NCBI GenBank assembly: GCA_963823505.1
Contig: CAWGLY010000005.1
Location: 868,001 to 932,000 of the forward strand
Reading direction: 5' to 3'
DNA length: 64,000 nt
Origin: DATHZQ01 sp963823505
GTDB taxonomy: Bacteria; Actinomycetota; Acidimicrobiia; Spongiisociales; UBA5794
Below are positions 17,033-25,833 of the stretch, piece by piece; positions within the stretch are counted from its first letter, which is position 1; every line of letters begins with the position of its first letter. Both the position numbers and the translations under genes were made by a program. The notes under the pieces are model-generated. The model searched no databases and was not told where the DNA came from. It saw only the letters and a list, made by a program, of their open reading frames with translations.

Positions 17033-19315
17033 TCAGAGGTCGACGGTGCCGAGTCGCTCGAGAGAAGCCAGATCGTTGGCCTGGACGCTGCGATACCCGA
17101 TGGTCCACAGCACGTCGCCAATCACAACGCTGCGCTGGATCTCCCTGGAGGCGTCACCTTCGGGCCAGCAGAGATCGGCGACTTCGGCGTCACCGACGAT
17201 GGCGTCGAACTCTTCGGGCCCAAATCCGTAGGCTTCGAGTGGTTCGCAGTAGAAGCCGGGCAGACCCCTGACGTCGGCGTCGTCGCACCGGACCACCGTG
17301 CCGCCCTCCTCGAAGATCCAGAACAGCTCTGTGCCCTCTTCGACGGCAACGTCGTCCCTGTCGACGATCTCACAGCCAGGTCGCGGACCACGATCGTCCG
17401 AGACACCCTGCGTGATCTCTCCCCGCTCGATCAGGCTGCCGTCGATCACATCGAGCGCAACTGCACCGATCTGGTCGCCGCGCCAGCTGCTGACGGGGAC
17501 GACGGCCAGGGCTTCAGGCGCCCAGTACAAGAACGCCTTGTGATCCCACTCGACGAGGCTGTTGCTCTGCTGCAGGACCCAACGATCCACCTCTCGAGGG
17601 TCGGATGGGTCGCGCACGTCGAACAGCGAGACCTTGGTCCCAGTGGTGTTGCCCTCCAGCGTTGCCTCCTGACCGACACCGATCACGTAGCCGTCGCCCG
17701 TGGGATGGAGATAGGCCGAGTAGCCGGTGATCTCGAGCTCACCGGTGACCGTGGGAGCCGTCGGGTCGCTGAGATCGATCACGTACAACGGATCGGTCTG
17801 GCGGAACGTCACGACGAACCCGGTGTCACCGACAAAACGCACGCCGAAGATCTGCTCGTCGACACCGAGATCGCCGACCGAACCGACGGTGACCAGCTCG
17901 TCGCCGTCCGGCTCGAGGACGATCACGCTCGACGAGGACCGCTCTTCGTCACAGCACCACCACGGCGAGCCTTCGGTCGTTGCCACCCGGAGGCGCCCGT
18001 CGTGCTCGCTCATCGCAAATTGGTTGAGCAGATGCCCAGGCACTGCACCACTCGCCTCGTAGCTGGCACCCCCGATATCGGAGATGTCGAACTGATGGAT
18101 GGCCGTCTGGAAGTCGGGAACGGGGTCGGCGGCGACGGAATCTTCCTCCACTCCTGCGAAGGGCACGATCGGCGGGTACGAGTACGTCGCGGCGTACAGC
18201 GAGGTCGGCGATGCATAGACGGTGTCTGCAGCACCGAAGAGGCTGAGGGCATTGCCGGAGTCGAGGGTGTCGTTCATGTCGAGGGAGAGCACCGACACGG
18301 TGGACATGCCCGAGAACTGCTGAGGGACGGCCACCCGATCACAAGAGGGCAGCAGACCGCCGGACTCTTCGCCGTTCGCATCGGTCAACCGGTACCACGG
18401 CAGCCACTGTTCGATCGTGGACTGCCGCACGACCTCACGGTTGGCTTCTGTGGCCCGCTCTTCCGCTGTTGTATTGCCCGGATAGACAAATGGGAGCGAA
18501 CGTTGGGGGTCGTGGCGGACCACGATCCTGGCCCCGCCGTCGACGAGGCGGCCGGTCACGTAGCTCCCGGAGACCTCGAGCTGCGAGCCCTCGGTCAGCG
18601 ACCCGTCGTCGCCGACGAAGACCTCGAACACCACGAAGAGCTCCTGCTCGTAGGCGGGAACGCCAATACGGTCGAGGGCGGCGAGGTCTGTGACGTAGTG
18701 CGAGGCGAACACGTACAAACGGTCGTCACCGAGCAGCATCTGCATCGGGTACATGTCCTCGAAGGTCATCGAGTCGACCACCGCTGGCGCCCCAGGCCTT
18801 GCCTCGATGACTTGGAGACGGTTGTCGGCCAGCACGAAGAGGTGCTCGCCGTCGGTTTTGACCGTATCGGGCTCGTCCACCCCGGCCTCCTGCACGTTGG
18901 TCGTGGAGAACTCGACGCCGCCGCCGCCGTCCCCGCCCGACGCTGCCGCATCGAATGACTCGGCAGCGGCCGTGGTGACGGTGCCGCCTGCGGTGTCATC
19001 GAAAGCGAACCGCTCCTCCGCAAACGGGAAGACGCCGCCGTCGAAACCGTAGGGGCCGACCCGTTCGAGGGCCTCTGTCTGGATCCACGCCAGGAGGGCG
19101 TCACATTGGTCGAACTGCTGCAAGGCTGCCGCAAACGCAGGAATCCCGGTGCCTGCACCGGCCCCGACCCCACTGCCACCACCACCGCCCGACGGGGTCG
19201 CACCCGTCGTCGTCGCGTCGTCGATCGTCGACGTCGTTGTGCCTGCCGTCTCACTGGTGCACGCGGCGATGACCATCATCAACGCGGCGAGGAGAATCGT
19301 GAGTTTCCGTCCCAT
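17033..19315 (-). CDS. Secreted beta-propeller lipoprotein
   Basis: 760-residue lipoprotein of the 'secreted protein with C-terminal beta-propeller' family (PF09826-like). Signal peptide MGRKLTILLAALMMVIAACTS ends in a lipobox with Cys19 or 20. A Thr/Gly-rich linker follows, then repeated propeller blades, with strand cues such as EHLFVLADNRLQVIEA, VFASHYVTDLAA, FVVTFRQTDPLYVIDLSDP and VSLFDVRDPSDPREV. A Trp-Cys-Cys pair and other cysteines suggest disulfides. The family has no proven role; surface binding is likely. ATG at 19315 with GGGAGG upstream. The gene lies between rnj and ftsK, with hairpins on both sides, so it is probably transcribed alone. Confidence 0.85.
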   Translation of the reverse strand: MGRKLTILLAALMMVIAACTSETAGTTTSTIDDATTTGATPSGGGGGSGVGAGAGTGIPAFAAALQQFDQCDALLAWIQTEALERVGPYGFDGGVFPFAEERFAFDDTAGGTVTTAAAESFDAAASGGDGGGGVEFSTTNVQEAGVDEPDTVKTDGEHLFVLADNRLQVIEARPGAPAVVDSMTFEDMYPMQMLLGDDRLYVFASHYVTDLAALDRIGVPAYEQELFVVFEVFVGDDGSLTEGSQLEVSGSYVTGRLVDGGARIVVRHDPQRSLPFVYPGNTTAEERATEANREVVRQSTIEQWLPWYRLTDANGEESGGLLPSCDRVAVPQQFSGMSTVSVLSLDMNDTLDSGNALSLFGAADTVYASPTSLYAATYSYPPIVPFAGVEEDSVAADPVPDFQTAIHQFDISDIGGASYEASGAVPGHLLNQFAMSEHDGRLRVATTEGSPWWCCDEERSSSSVIVLEPDGDELVTVGSVGDLGVDEQIFGVRFVGDTGFVVTFRQTDPLYVIDLSDPTAPTVTGELEITGYSAYLHPTGDGYVIGVGQEATLEGNTTGTKVSLFDVRDPSDPREVDRWVLQQSNSLVEWDHKAFLYWAPEALAVVPVSSWRGDQIGAVALDVIDGSLIERGEITQGVSDDRGPRPGCEIVDRDDVAVEEGTELFWIFEEGGTVVRCDDADVRGLPGFYCEPLEAYGFGPEEFDAIVGDAEVADLCWPEGDASREIQRSVVIGDVLWTIGYRSVQANDLASLERLGTVDL

Positions 19316-19372
19316 GTGCAGCCTCCCGTATGGTTCCTGCAGTTGCGACGCTCTGCGGGGCGAGTCAGGTTC

Positions 19373-19388
19373 CCGCCGTTCCCGGCGG
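19373..19388 (-). terminator. Hairpin directly after rnj
   Basis: Six-base arms CCGCCG / CGGCGG with a four-base loop start one base after the rnj stop codon. The lipoprotein gene begins 58 bases further on. Confidence 0.55.
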
Positions 19389-19389
19389 A

Positions 19390-21018
19390 TCAAACCTCGA
19401 TCAGGATCGGGAAGATCACAGGACGGCGATCGAGCGACTTGCGGACCGCCTTGCCTGCGGCACTGCGCACCCGGCGGCGCAGCGCATCCGGGTCGAAGGG
19501 CGCTTGGAACTCGCGCACGACGTCGATGACCCGCTGGGCGACGTCTTCGTGGATTGCGTCGGTGTCGTCGGTGAGGCCGTGACTGTCGATGTCCGGACCG
19601 ATCACGATGTCACCCTTCACCATGTCCACGCCGATGGTCACGATGAGCACGCCGTCGTCTGCGAGATGTCGCCGATCGCGCAGCACGTCGTCGACGTCGC
19701 CGATCCCGTGCCCGTCGAGGTACACGTACCCGGCGGGGAGGGCACCTCGCTCGACGGAGACCCCGCCGCCGTCGAGGACGATCCGGTCACCGTCTTCCAG
19801 GATCTCGACTTCTTCGACACCGACCGATCGGGCAAGCTTGGCGTTGGCTGCAAGATGGCGATATTCGCCGTGCACGGGCACGAACGCTTTCGGATTCACG
19901 ACATTGATGAACGTACGCAGCTCGTCCTGGGCGGCGTGGCCCGACACGTGGACGTGGGCATTGCCGCCGTGATGGACGGTGACGCCGATCCGTACCAGGT
20001 TGTTGATCACCCTGTAGACCTTGGTCTCGTTCCCGGGGATGGGAGTCGCAGAGATGATCACCGTGTCCTCGGGCTGGAGCTGGATCGATCGGTGCTCGCC
20101 TTGGGCCATCAACGACAACGCGGCAAACGGCTCACCCTGGCTTCCCGTGCAGATGATCGCCGTCTCGCTCGGCGGCATCCTCTTGAGCTGATCGAGGGTG
20201 GTGACGACGCCGTGTGGGATGTCGAGCAGCCCGAGACTGGTCGTCACCTCGGTGTTCCGCAGCATCGATCGACCGAGAAAGGCGAGCTTCCGCCCCGATG
20301 CAGCAACGGCGTTGATCGCTTGTTGCACCCGGTGCACATGGCTGGAGAAACACGCGATGATGACCCGTCCTTCGGCCCGTTCGGTGAGTTCCCGGATCGG
20401 GCCGCCGAGCGTCGACTCTGACGGGGTGAAACCAGGACGTTCTGCGTTGGTGCTGTCCGCGAGCAGCAGCCGCACCCCCATACGGCCAAAGCCGGCAAAC
20501 GCTTGAAGATCCGTGGGGATCCCGTCGATCGGCGTTGGGTCGAGCTTGAAGTCGCCCGAGTGGACGATCAGACCTTCGGGCGTGTCGAAGACCACACCTG
20601 CGGCCTGCGGCACGCTGTGGGCGACTCGCACCATGGCGAACCGGATCGGGCCCACTTCCACCCACTCACCGGGGGTCACGTGGTGCAGGTTGGGCTCAAC
20701 ACCAAGATCCTCGATCCGGGAGCGGGCGAGCTCCATGGAGAGTGCCGTGCCGTAGACCGGGAGGTTGACTTCGCGGAGGAAGTAGGCAAGCGCACCCATG
20801 TGGTCCTCGTGACCGTGGGTCAGGACCACGCAAACCAGATCATCGGCGCGATCGATCAGCGAAGAAAAATCCGGCAAGACCAGGTCGACGCCGAGCATGT
20901 CCTCTTCGGGGAACATCAGCCCACAGTCGATGAGGGCGAGTTTGCCGCCCACTTCGAGAACGGCGCAGTTCCGCCCGATCTCGCCCAAGCCTCCGAGAAA
21001 ACCGACGGATACGCTCAT
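19390..21018 (-). CDS. rnj: Ribonuclease J
   Basis: 542-residue metallo-beta-lactamase/beta-CASP RNase with 5'-3' exo- and endonuclease activity. The zinc motif LTHGHEDHMGAL (residues 67-76), HSGDFKLDPTP, the beta-CASP segment IIACFSSHVHRVQQ and the C-terminal HVHVSGHAAQDEL are all present. The ATG at 21018 overlaps the dapA stop (ATGA), giving the dapA-rnj coupling typical of actinobacteria. With rny at 520-2049 the organism has both RNase Y and RNase J. Confidence 0.96.
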   Translation of the reverse strand: MSVSVGFLGGLGEIGRNCAVLEVGGKLALIDCGLMFPEEDMLGVDLVLPDFSSLIDRADDLVCVVLTHGHEDHMGALAYFLREVNLPVYGTALSMELARSRIEDLGVEPNLHHVTPGEWVEVGPIRFAMVRVAHSVPQAAGVVFDTPEGLIVHSGDFKLDPTPIDGIPTDLQAFAGFGRMGVRLLLADSTNAERPGFTPSESTLGGPIRELTERAEGRVIIACFSSHVHRVQQAINAVAASGRKLAFLGRSMLRNTEVTTSLGLLDIPHGVVTTLDQLKRMPPSETAIICTGSQGEPFAALSLMAQGEHRSIQLQPEDTVIISATPIPGNETKVYRVINNLVRIGVTVHHGGNAHVHVSGHAAQDELRTFINVVNPKAFVPVHGEYRHLAANAKLARSVGVEEVEILEDGDRIVLDGGGVSVERGALPAGYVYLDGHGIGDVDDVLRDRRHLADDGVLIVTIGVDMVKGDIVIGPDIDSHGLTDDTDAIHEDVAQRVIDVVREFQAPFDPDALRRRVRSAAGKAVRKSLDRRPVIFPILIEV

Positions 21019-21908
21019 ACTGCTGCGGCCGCATCCAGCGCACGCTCGACCAGGGTGAGCGTCGCCTGTGACGCAGGCACGAGCGGCAGCCGCGGCTCCC
21101 CGACCGGGCCCCACCAGCGGTTCATCGCCGCCTTGACCGGCATCGGGTTCGGCTCGACGAACAGCGCCTCGTAGAGCGGATCGAGTGCGTCGTGGATCTT
21201 GTCGGCCTGCGGCATGTCGTCGGCCTTCACGGCGCGAATGAGTGATTTGAGTTGCCTCCCGGCCAGATGGGCTGCGACCGAGACGACTCCGACGCCACCT
21301 GCTGCCACGACATCCCTGGTCATGAAGTCCGACCCCGCATAGACCGCAAAGCCGGCAGGGAGCGCGGCAAGGCTCGCCTTGGTGAACCCGAGGTCATCTA
21401 CGGCATCCTTCACGGCAACGATGTTGGGGTGGGTGGCAAGCCGGACGAGCGTGTCGACCTCGATCAATCGGGCGGTCCGTCCGGGAATGTTGTAGAGGAG
21501 CACGGGAAGCTCAGTCGCCTCGGCGATGGCCACGAAGTGGCGATAGATGCCCTCCTGCGGTGGCTTCGAGTAGTAGGGCGTCACGGCCATCACCCCGTCG
21601 CACCCCGCAGCGGCGGCACGCTGCGTCATCTCGATCGACTCGGCGGTGTTGTACGTGCCCGTGCCGGCGACAACGGTCATGCGGCCTCGAGCGGCGTCGA
21701 CGGCGGTGGCGAACAGCATCGCCTTCTCGTCGTTCGAGAGCGTCGGGGACTCCCCCGTCGTCCCGGACACGACAACACCGTCTGATCCGGTGTCGCCGAG
21801 GTGGAGAACCAGCCGCCTGAATGCCTCGTAGTCGACCGCCCCTGAGGCGTCGAACGGGGTGATCACGGCCGTGAGGAGCTCTCCAAATGGGGTGCGCGGC
21901 TCGTCCAT
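21015..21908 (-). CDS. dapA: 4-hydroxy-tetrahydrodipicolinate synthase
   Basis: First enzyme of the lysine/diaminopimelate branch, condensing pyruvate with aspartate semialdehyde. The 297-residue product has the catalytic Tyr139 in LLYNIPGRT and the Schiff-base Lys167 in IVAVKDAVDDL, with GTTGESPTL near residue 50. The ATG at 21908 lies seven bases after TACCGT (21916-21921), so the transcript is almost leaderless; the longer frame to 21944 runs into the divergent promoter. Coupled to rnj. dapB is 1.7 kb away on the same strand but separated by a divergent gene. Confidence 0.96.
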   Translation of the reverse strand: MDEPRTPFGELLTAVITPFDASGAVDYEAFRRLVLHLGDTGSDGVVVSGTTGESPTLSNDEKAMLFATAVDAARGRMTVVAGTGTYNTAESIEMTQRAAAAGCDGVMAVTPYYSKPPQEGIYRHFVAIAEATELPVLLYNIPGRTARLIEVDTLVRLATHPNIVAVKDAVDDLGFTKASLAALPAGFAVYAGSDFMTRDVVAAGGVGVVSVAAHLAGRQLKSLIRAVKADDMPQADKIHDALDPLYEALFVEPNPMPVKAAMNRWWGPVGEPRLPLVPASQATLTLVERALDAAAAV

Positions 21909-21915
21909 CTGACGG

Positions 21916-21944
21916 ACGGTAGCACTGCACCCGGCCGCTACCAT
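21916..21944. promoter_or_regulatory. Divergent promoter boxes for dapA and the thioredoxin-TPR gene
   Basis: Minus strand TACCGT at 21916-21921, seven bases from the dapA ATG. Plus strand TACCAT at 21939-21944, giving a short leader of about 30 bases before the ATG at 21981. The two boxes are 17 bases apart. Confidence 0.5.
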
Positions 21945-21980
21945 GGCTTGCGTTCAGCGAGCTCCACGGCAGGCCAACCG

Positions 21981-22826
21981 ATGACACATCCTTCCCGACA
22001 CATCAGCGACATCTCCACCGCCGATTTCCCGCAGATGGTTCTCCAACGCAGCCACGAGGTGCCGGTCGTCGTCGACTTCTGGGCCGAGTGGTGTGGACCG
22101 TGCAAGGTGCTCGGGCCGATACTCGAGCATCTGACGGTTGAGGCCGACGGTGCGTTCGAACTCGTGAAGGTCGATGTCGACGCCAACCCTGAGCTCTCTC
22201 AGCAGTTCGGCATCCAGGGAATCCCCACGGTCATTGCCTTCCGCGACGGCGCCATCGCCAACCGGTTCACCGGGGCACTCCCCGAACAGCAGATCCGGGT
22301 GTGGCTCGGCGAGATCATGCCCAGCGAACTCGACCAGATGGTCGAACAGGCGCGAGACGCTGCCCTCGCCGGTGATCTCCTCCAGGCCGAGCAGGTCTTC
22401 CGGATGGTCCTCGAACAGGAGTCCGATCATGCGGACGCCGGCACCGGCCTTGCCAGCCTGCTGCTCGCCCGTGGCGACAGCGAAGAAGCGCTCATCGTGC
22501 TGGGGAAACTCGCCCCGACATCGGAGGTCGAGCGTCTTCAGGCCGCTGCCCGCCTCAGCGCCTCCCGCACCGACGACGTCAGCGGCCTGGAAGCCAAGGT
22601 TGCGGCAGACCCGGCAGACGATGCGGCACGTCTCGAGCTGGCTCGGGCGCTGGCCGGTCGCAGTGAGTTCGAGCCTGCGCTGGATCACATGCTGCGCGTC
22701 GTGCAGTCGAAGGGTGAACAATCCGACGTCGCCAGACGTGCGATGGTCGACATCTTCGACGTCCTCGGCGACGAGCACCCGCTGACCGTCCCGTACCGGC
22801 GCCGTCTGGCATCGGCGCTGTTCTGA
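21981..22826 (+). CDS. Thioredoxin-domain protein with TPR repeats (CnoX/YbbN-like)
   Basis: 281-residue co-chaperone-like protein. Residues 1-110 are a thioredoxin fold with FWAEWCGPCK (Cys38 and Cys41) and the cis-proline QGIPTVIAF; the remaining half is helical TPR-like repeats (AEQVFRMVLEQE, EALIVLGKLAP, ARLELARALAG). The active-site CxxC is intact, unlike E. coli CnoX. It probably protects folding proteins from over-oxidation. An ATG at 21981 is used, with weak GGCAGG; a TTG at 21948 would extend by 11 residues. A hairpin overlaps the stop. Confidence 0.88.
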   Translation: MTHPSRHISDISTADFPQMVLQRSHEVPVVVDFWAEWCGPCKVLGPILEHLTVEADGAFELVKVDVDANPELSQQFGIQGIPTVIAFRDGAIANRFTGALPEQQIRVWLGEIMPSELDQMVEQARDAALAGDLLQAEQVFRMVLEQESDHADAGTGLASLLLARGDSEEALIVLGKLAPTSEVERLQAAARLSASRTDDVSGLEAKVAADPADDAARLELARALAGRSEFEPALDHMLRVVQSKGEQSDVARRAMVDIFDVLGDEHPLTVPYRRRLASALF

Positions 22827-22844
22827 GCCGACGTCGGTCGGCTC
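22825..22844. terminator. Hairpin between convergent genes
   Basis: Eight-base perfect arms GAGCCGAC / GTCGGCTC with loop GTCG, beginning inside the stop codon of the thioredoxin-TPR gene and ending 14 bases from the stop of the facing methyltransferase. Confidence 0.65.
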
Positions 22845-22857
22845 CCACCGGGGCGAT

Positions 22858-23556
22858 CTACGCCTCGGGCCAGAGAATCCAACCTGCCGCTGCGGCGCCG
22901 CCGTCCACGCTGCGTCGACTTCGGACGAGCCGGTAGAGCACCGCCGGGACCTGCTCCCCGGTGGCTGGCGCATCCATCACAACTGCCCTCCGATCGCTGT
23001 GCCGAAACGCAGGGAAGAGCAGCTCGAGCACGGCGACGTGCGTATCGGCGTCGGGTTGCACCAGCTCGCCAGCCAGGGCCAAGAGGAGCGCGCCGCCGGG
23101 CTCAGTCAAGCGACGGATGTTCTCGGCAAACCCGGGCCGCAAGGTTGGCGGCGCCGCCTGGAGTGTGCCGGGATCGATCAGAACGTCAAATCTCATCCCG
23201 TGTAATGCGCCGGGCTCAGCCACGTTGGCGGCAACGTACGCCGCTGCATCGTTGTCGTGATTGGTGATCGCCGTGGCAACCGTCGCAGCCGAGGCGTCGA
23301 CGCCCAGAACATCGCAGCCCCGTTGTGCCAACCAAGCGGAATGATGACCAGCCCCACAGCCGAGTTCGAGCACGCGCATTCCCGGACGAACCCACCCGTC
23401 GTCGAACGCTTGCTCGAGGTCCGTCTTGCGAAGGACGCGCCGCACCGCCTTTCCCGCAGGTGCGGTCTGAATCGGTGCAGGTACGCCCCGCTGTCCGATG
23501 CGAGCGCTCAGATCTTCAGCGTCGCGTGCGGGTCGGGCGGACGCACTGGAGTCCAT
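22858..23556 (-). CDS. Class I SAM-dependent methyltransferase
   Basis: 232-residue methyltransferase with SAM motif I VLELGCGAGHHSAWLAQRG and acidic VLGVDASAA; the rest resembles TehB/thiopurine-type small-molecule methyltransferases (FDVLIDPGTLQAAPPTLR, EPGGALLLALAGE). The substrate is unknown. The start is uncertain: ATG at 23556 has GGGAG 11 bases upstream, and a further in-frame start lies at 23598. It is 94 bases downstream of dapB on the same strand and may share its transcript. Confidence 0.78.
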   Translation of the reverse strand: MDSSASARPARDAEDLSARIGQRGVPAPIQTAPAGKAVRRVLRKTDLEQAFDDGWVRPGMRVLELGCGAGHHSAWLAQRGCDVLGVDASAATVATAITNHDNDAAAYVAANVAEPGALHGMRFDVLIDPGTLQAAPPTLRPGFAENIRRLTEPGGALLLALAGELVQPDADTHVAVLELLFPAFRHSDRRAVVMDAPATGEQVPAVLYRLVRSRRSVDGGAAAAGWILWPEA

Positions 23557-23650
23557 TGGTAGGCAGCTCCCGTTGACGTGTAGGGACCCACCGAGCATCC
23601 CAAATGCCGGTTAGAGATCGGATAGCGACCTACCGGGCTGCCGCCCGCTG

Positions 23651-24415
23651 TCAGACGCCGAGAAGACCCTCCAGCCCGACGGTGACCGCGGAGGGCAGGG
23701 CCGCCACATTGCGGGCGGCAAGCAGCACGCCGGGCATGAACGACGCCCGGTCGATCGTGTCGTGTCGGATGGTCAGCGTTTCGCCCTCGTTGCCGAAGAT
23801 GACCTGCTGGTGAGCCACGAGACCGGGAAGTCGCACCGCGTGGATCGGCACTCCCCCTGCGTCCGCTCCCCGCACCCCGGGCAGCAGCTCCTTGCCTTCG
23901 ACGTGGCGGCGTTGATCCGGAGCCGCGGCGGAGATCCGAGCGGCGGTGGCAAGCGCCGTCCCGCTCGGTGCGTCGACCTTGCGGTCGTGGTGCATCTCGA
24001 TGACCTCCGCTGCGGCAAAATGCCGTGCGGCGGTCTCCGCGATGCGCATCATCAGCACCGCGCCGATGGAGAAGTTCGGCACGACGAGACAGTTGGGTGG
24101 CCCGCTCCCCCACGCCGCCTCCAAAGCGGCGATGCGATCCGCATCGAAGCCGGAGGTGCCTACCACTGCATGGGCGCCTGCGGCCCGCCACAACTCCAGG
24201 TTGCCCATCACGACGTCCGGCCGGGTGAATTCGATGACCACGTCGACCCCGCAGACGGCGGCCGGATCGTCCTCGATCACGTACCCGTCGCCGACCGCGT
24301 CTCCCCGATTGGGGTCAAAAGCGACCACCAGCTCGAGGTCTTCAGCGGCCGCAACGGCAGCGCACACCAAGCTGCCCATCTGGCCCGCGGCACCGGAAAC
24401 GGCGATGCGCGTCAT
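23651..24415 (-). CDS. dapB: 4-hydroxy-tetrahydrodipicolinate reductase
   Basis: NAD(P)H reductase following DapA in the diaminopimelate pathway. The 254-residue product starts MTRIAVSGAAGQMGS (nucleotide-binding loop) and contains the signature EMHHDRKVDAPSGTA with catalytic His and Lys, then TIRHDTIDRASFMPGVLLAAR. Its ATG overlaps the stop of the M16 peptidase (ATGA), so the pair is coupled. Confidence 0.96.
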   Translation of the reverse strand: MTRIAVSGAAGQMGSLVCAAVAAAEDLELVVAFDPNRGDAVGDGYVIEDDPAAVCGVDVVIEFTRPDVVMGNLELWRAAGAHAVVGTSGFDADRIAALEAAWGSGPPNCLVVPNFSIGAVLMMRIAETAARHFAAAEVIEMHHDRKVDAPSGTALATAARISAAAPDQRRHVEGKELLPGVRGADAGGVPIHAVRLPGLVAHQQVIFGNEGETLTIRHDTIDRASFMPGVLLAARNVAALPSAVTVGLEGLLGV

Positions 24416-25662
24416 ACGACGTGCGGGTCGAGCTCACCCTCGGCGAAGGGCCCGACGGCTCCGATCACGTACGGACCGGAGTATGCCTCGCGTACGACGT
24501 CCAGAATGTCCTCGGCGGTGACCGCTTCGATGCGGGCGACGATGTCATCCACGGACAGGTGCTCCATGCCGGTGAGCTCATTGCGGCCGAGCCGGGTCAT
24601 CCGGCTGTTCGAGTCTTCGAGCGACAGGGCCAACGATCCCTGCACATGCCCCTTGGCACGCTTCAGCTCCTCGTCGGTGAGCCCCTGATCCATCATCTTG
24701 TCGAGCTCCGCCCGGATCAGCTTCAGCACCTGGGCGGCCTGGTTTGGGGTCGTCCCCACGTAGACGGCGGCTGCCCCTGTGTCGGCGAACGGCATGCGGA
24801 AGCTGTGGACGGCGTAGGCAAGTCCACGCTGCTCCCTGATCTCACGGAAGAGCCGGGATGACATGCCACCGCCGAGGATGTGATCGGCGACGAGGAAGGC
24901 GTGGCGGCGCTCGTCGTCCCGCTGGAGCGCCGTGGTGCCGAAGACGATGTGAGCCTGCTCGGTGTCCTTGGTGCGGACGTTGACCCGTGGCACCGGCGCC
25001 GGCGGGACCAGCTCGTGGTCGATCTCGGCGCCCTCCCACGCCGAGAAGTGCTCGGTCACCATCTCGACGAGCGCACTGTGGTCGAGCCGCCCGGCCGCGG
25101 CCACCACGACCGAACGGGGGGTGTATCGCCTGCCCCAGTAGCCGGCGATCGTGTCCCGCGACATGTCCAGTATCGACTCCCTCGTTCCCAGGATCGGCGG
25201 GGCGAGAGGGTGGCTCGGCCACAGCGCCCCCACAAAGAGCTCGTGAGCGACATCGGTTGGATCGTCCTCGTTCATGTTGATCTCTTCGAGGACGACGTGC
25301 CGCTCCGAATCGATCTCGTCCTGCCGGAAAGCAGGGCGTTGGATCATCTCCGAGAGGATCTCGATGGCCAGCGGCAGATGGGCGTCACGGAGCCGCGCCC
25401 AGTAGGCGGTGTACTCCTTCGACGTGAATGCATTGTTGCGCGCCCCGACGGCATCGAACTCGTCTGCGATGAATTGCGCCGACATCTTCTCCGAGCCCTT
25501 GAACAACAGATGCTCGAGGAAGTGACTGGCACCCGCTTCGGGGCCGTACTCATCCCGGCTTCCGGTGTCCACCCAACACGCCACCGAGATGGAGTGGGCG
25601 GACGGCATGTCTTCTGAGATGATCCGCAGCCCGTTGGGAAGCGTGGTGAGGTCGTAGTGCAT
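24412..25662 (-). CDS. M16 family zinc peptidase (processing-peptidase type)
   Basis: 416-residue pitrilysin-family protein with the inverted zinc motif HFLEH (about residues 46-50) and the distal Glu in ERHVVLEEINMNEDDP, and the M16 C-terminal domain marked by LGGGMSSRLFREIREQRGLAYAVHS. Both halves are present, as in bacterial homologues of the mitochondrial processing peptidase. The start is set at the ATG of MHYDLTTLPNGLR because TATCAT lies exactly six bases upstream; the frame stays open to an ATG at 25785, which would add a 41-residue non-conserved extension. The rnj/dapA-dapB-M16 neighbourhood is typical of actinobacteria. Confidence 0.92.
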   Translation of the reverse strand: MHYDLTTLPNGLRIISEDMPSAHSISVACWVDTGSRDEYGPEAGASHFLEHLLFKGSEKMSAQFIADEFDAVGARNNAFTSKEYTAYWARLRDAHLPLAIEILSEMIQRPAFRQDEIDSERHVVLEEINMNEDDPTDVAHELFVGALWPSHPLAPPILGTRESILDMSRDTIAGYWGRRYTPRSVVVAAAGRLDHSALVEMVTEHFSAWEGAEIDHELVPPAPVPRVNVRTKDTEQAHIVFGTTALQRDDERRHAFLVADHILGGGMSSRLFREIREQRGLAYAVHSFRMPFADTGAAAVYVGTTPNQAAQVLKLIRAELDKMMDQGLTDEELKRAKGHVQGSLALSLEDSNSRMTRLGRNELTGMEHLSVDDIVARIEAVTAEDILDVVREAYSGPYVIGAVGPFAEGELDPHVV

Positions 25663-25668
25663 GCGCGG

Positions 25669-25674
25669 ATGATA
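25669..25674 (-). promoter_or_regulatory. -10 box TATCAT, leaderless start of the M16 peptidase-dapB operon
   Basis: TATCAT, six bases (CCGCGC), ATG at 25662. This decides the start against the upstream in-frame ATG. Confidence 0.5.
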
Positions 25675-25833
25675 GGACTCGACACCGGGCTTGCCGGAGC
25701 GGAGCGCCTCTCTCAGCTCCCGGTCCCACGTTACCCACGGCAATTCTGCGGTGATGGGGTCCGCCGGCGCAGAAACTCCTGTCATGTGCAATAATGTTGC
25801 TGCACTGTCGCACTTCTTGGAGGATTGCCGGCC

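Noticed and set aside
25663..25785. 41-residue N-terminal extension of the M16 peptidase
   Set aside because: Not typical of the family, and the TATCAT-six-base layout supports the downstream ATG; kept only as an alternative.
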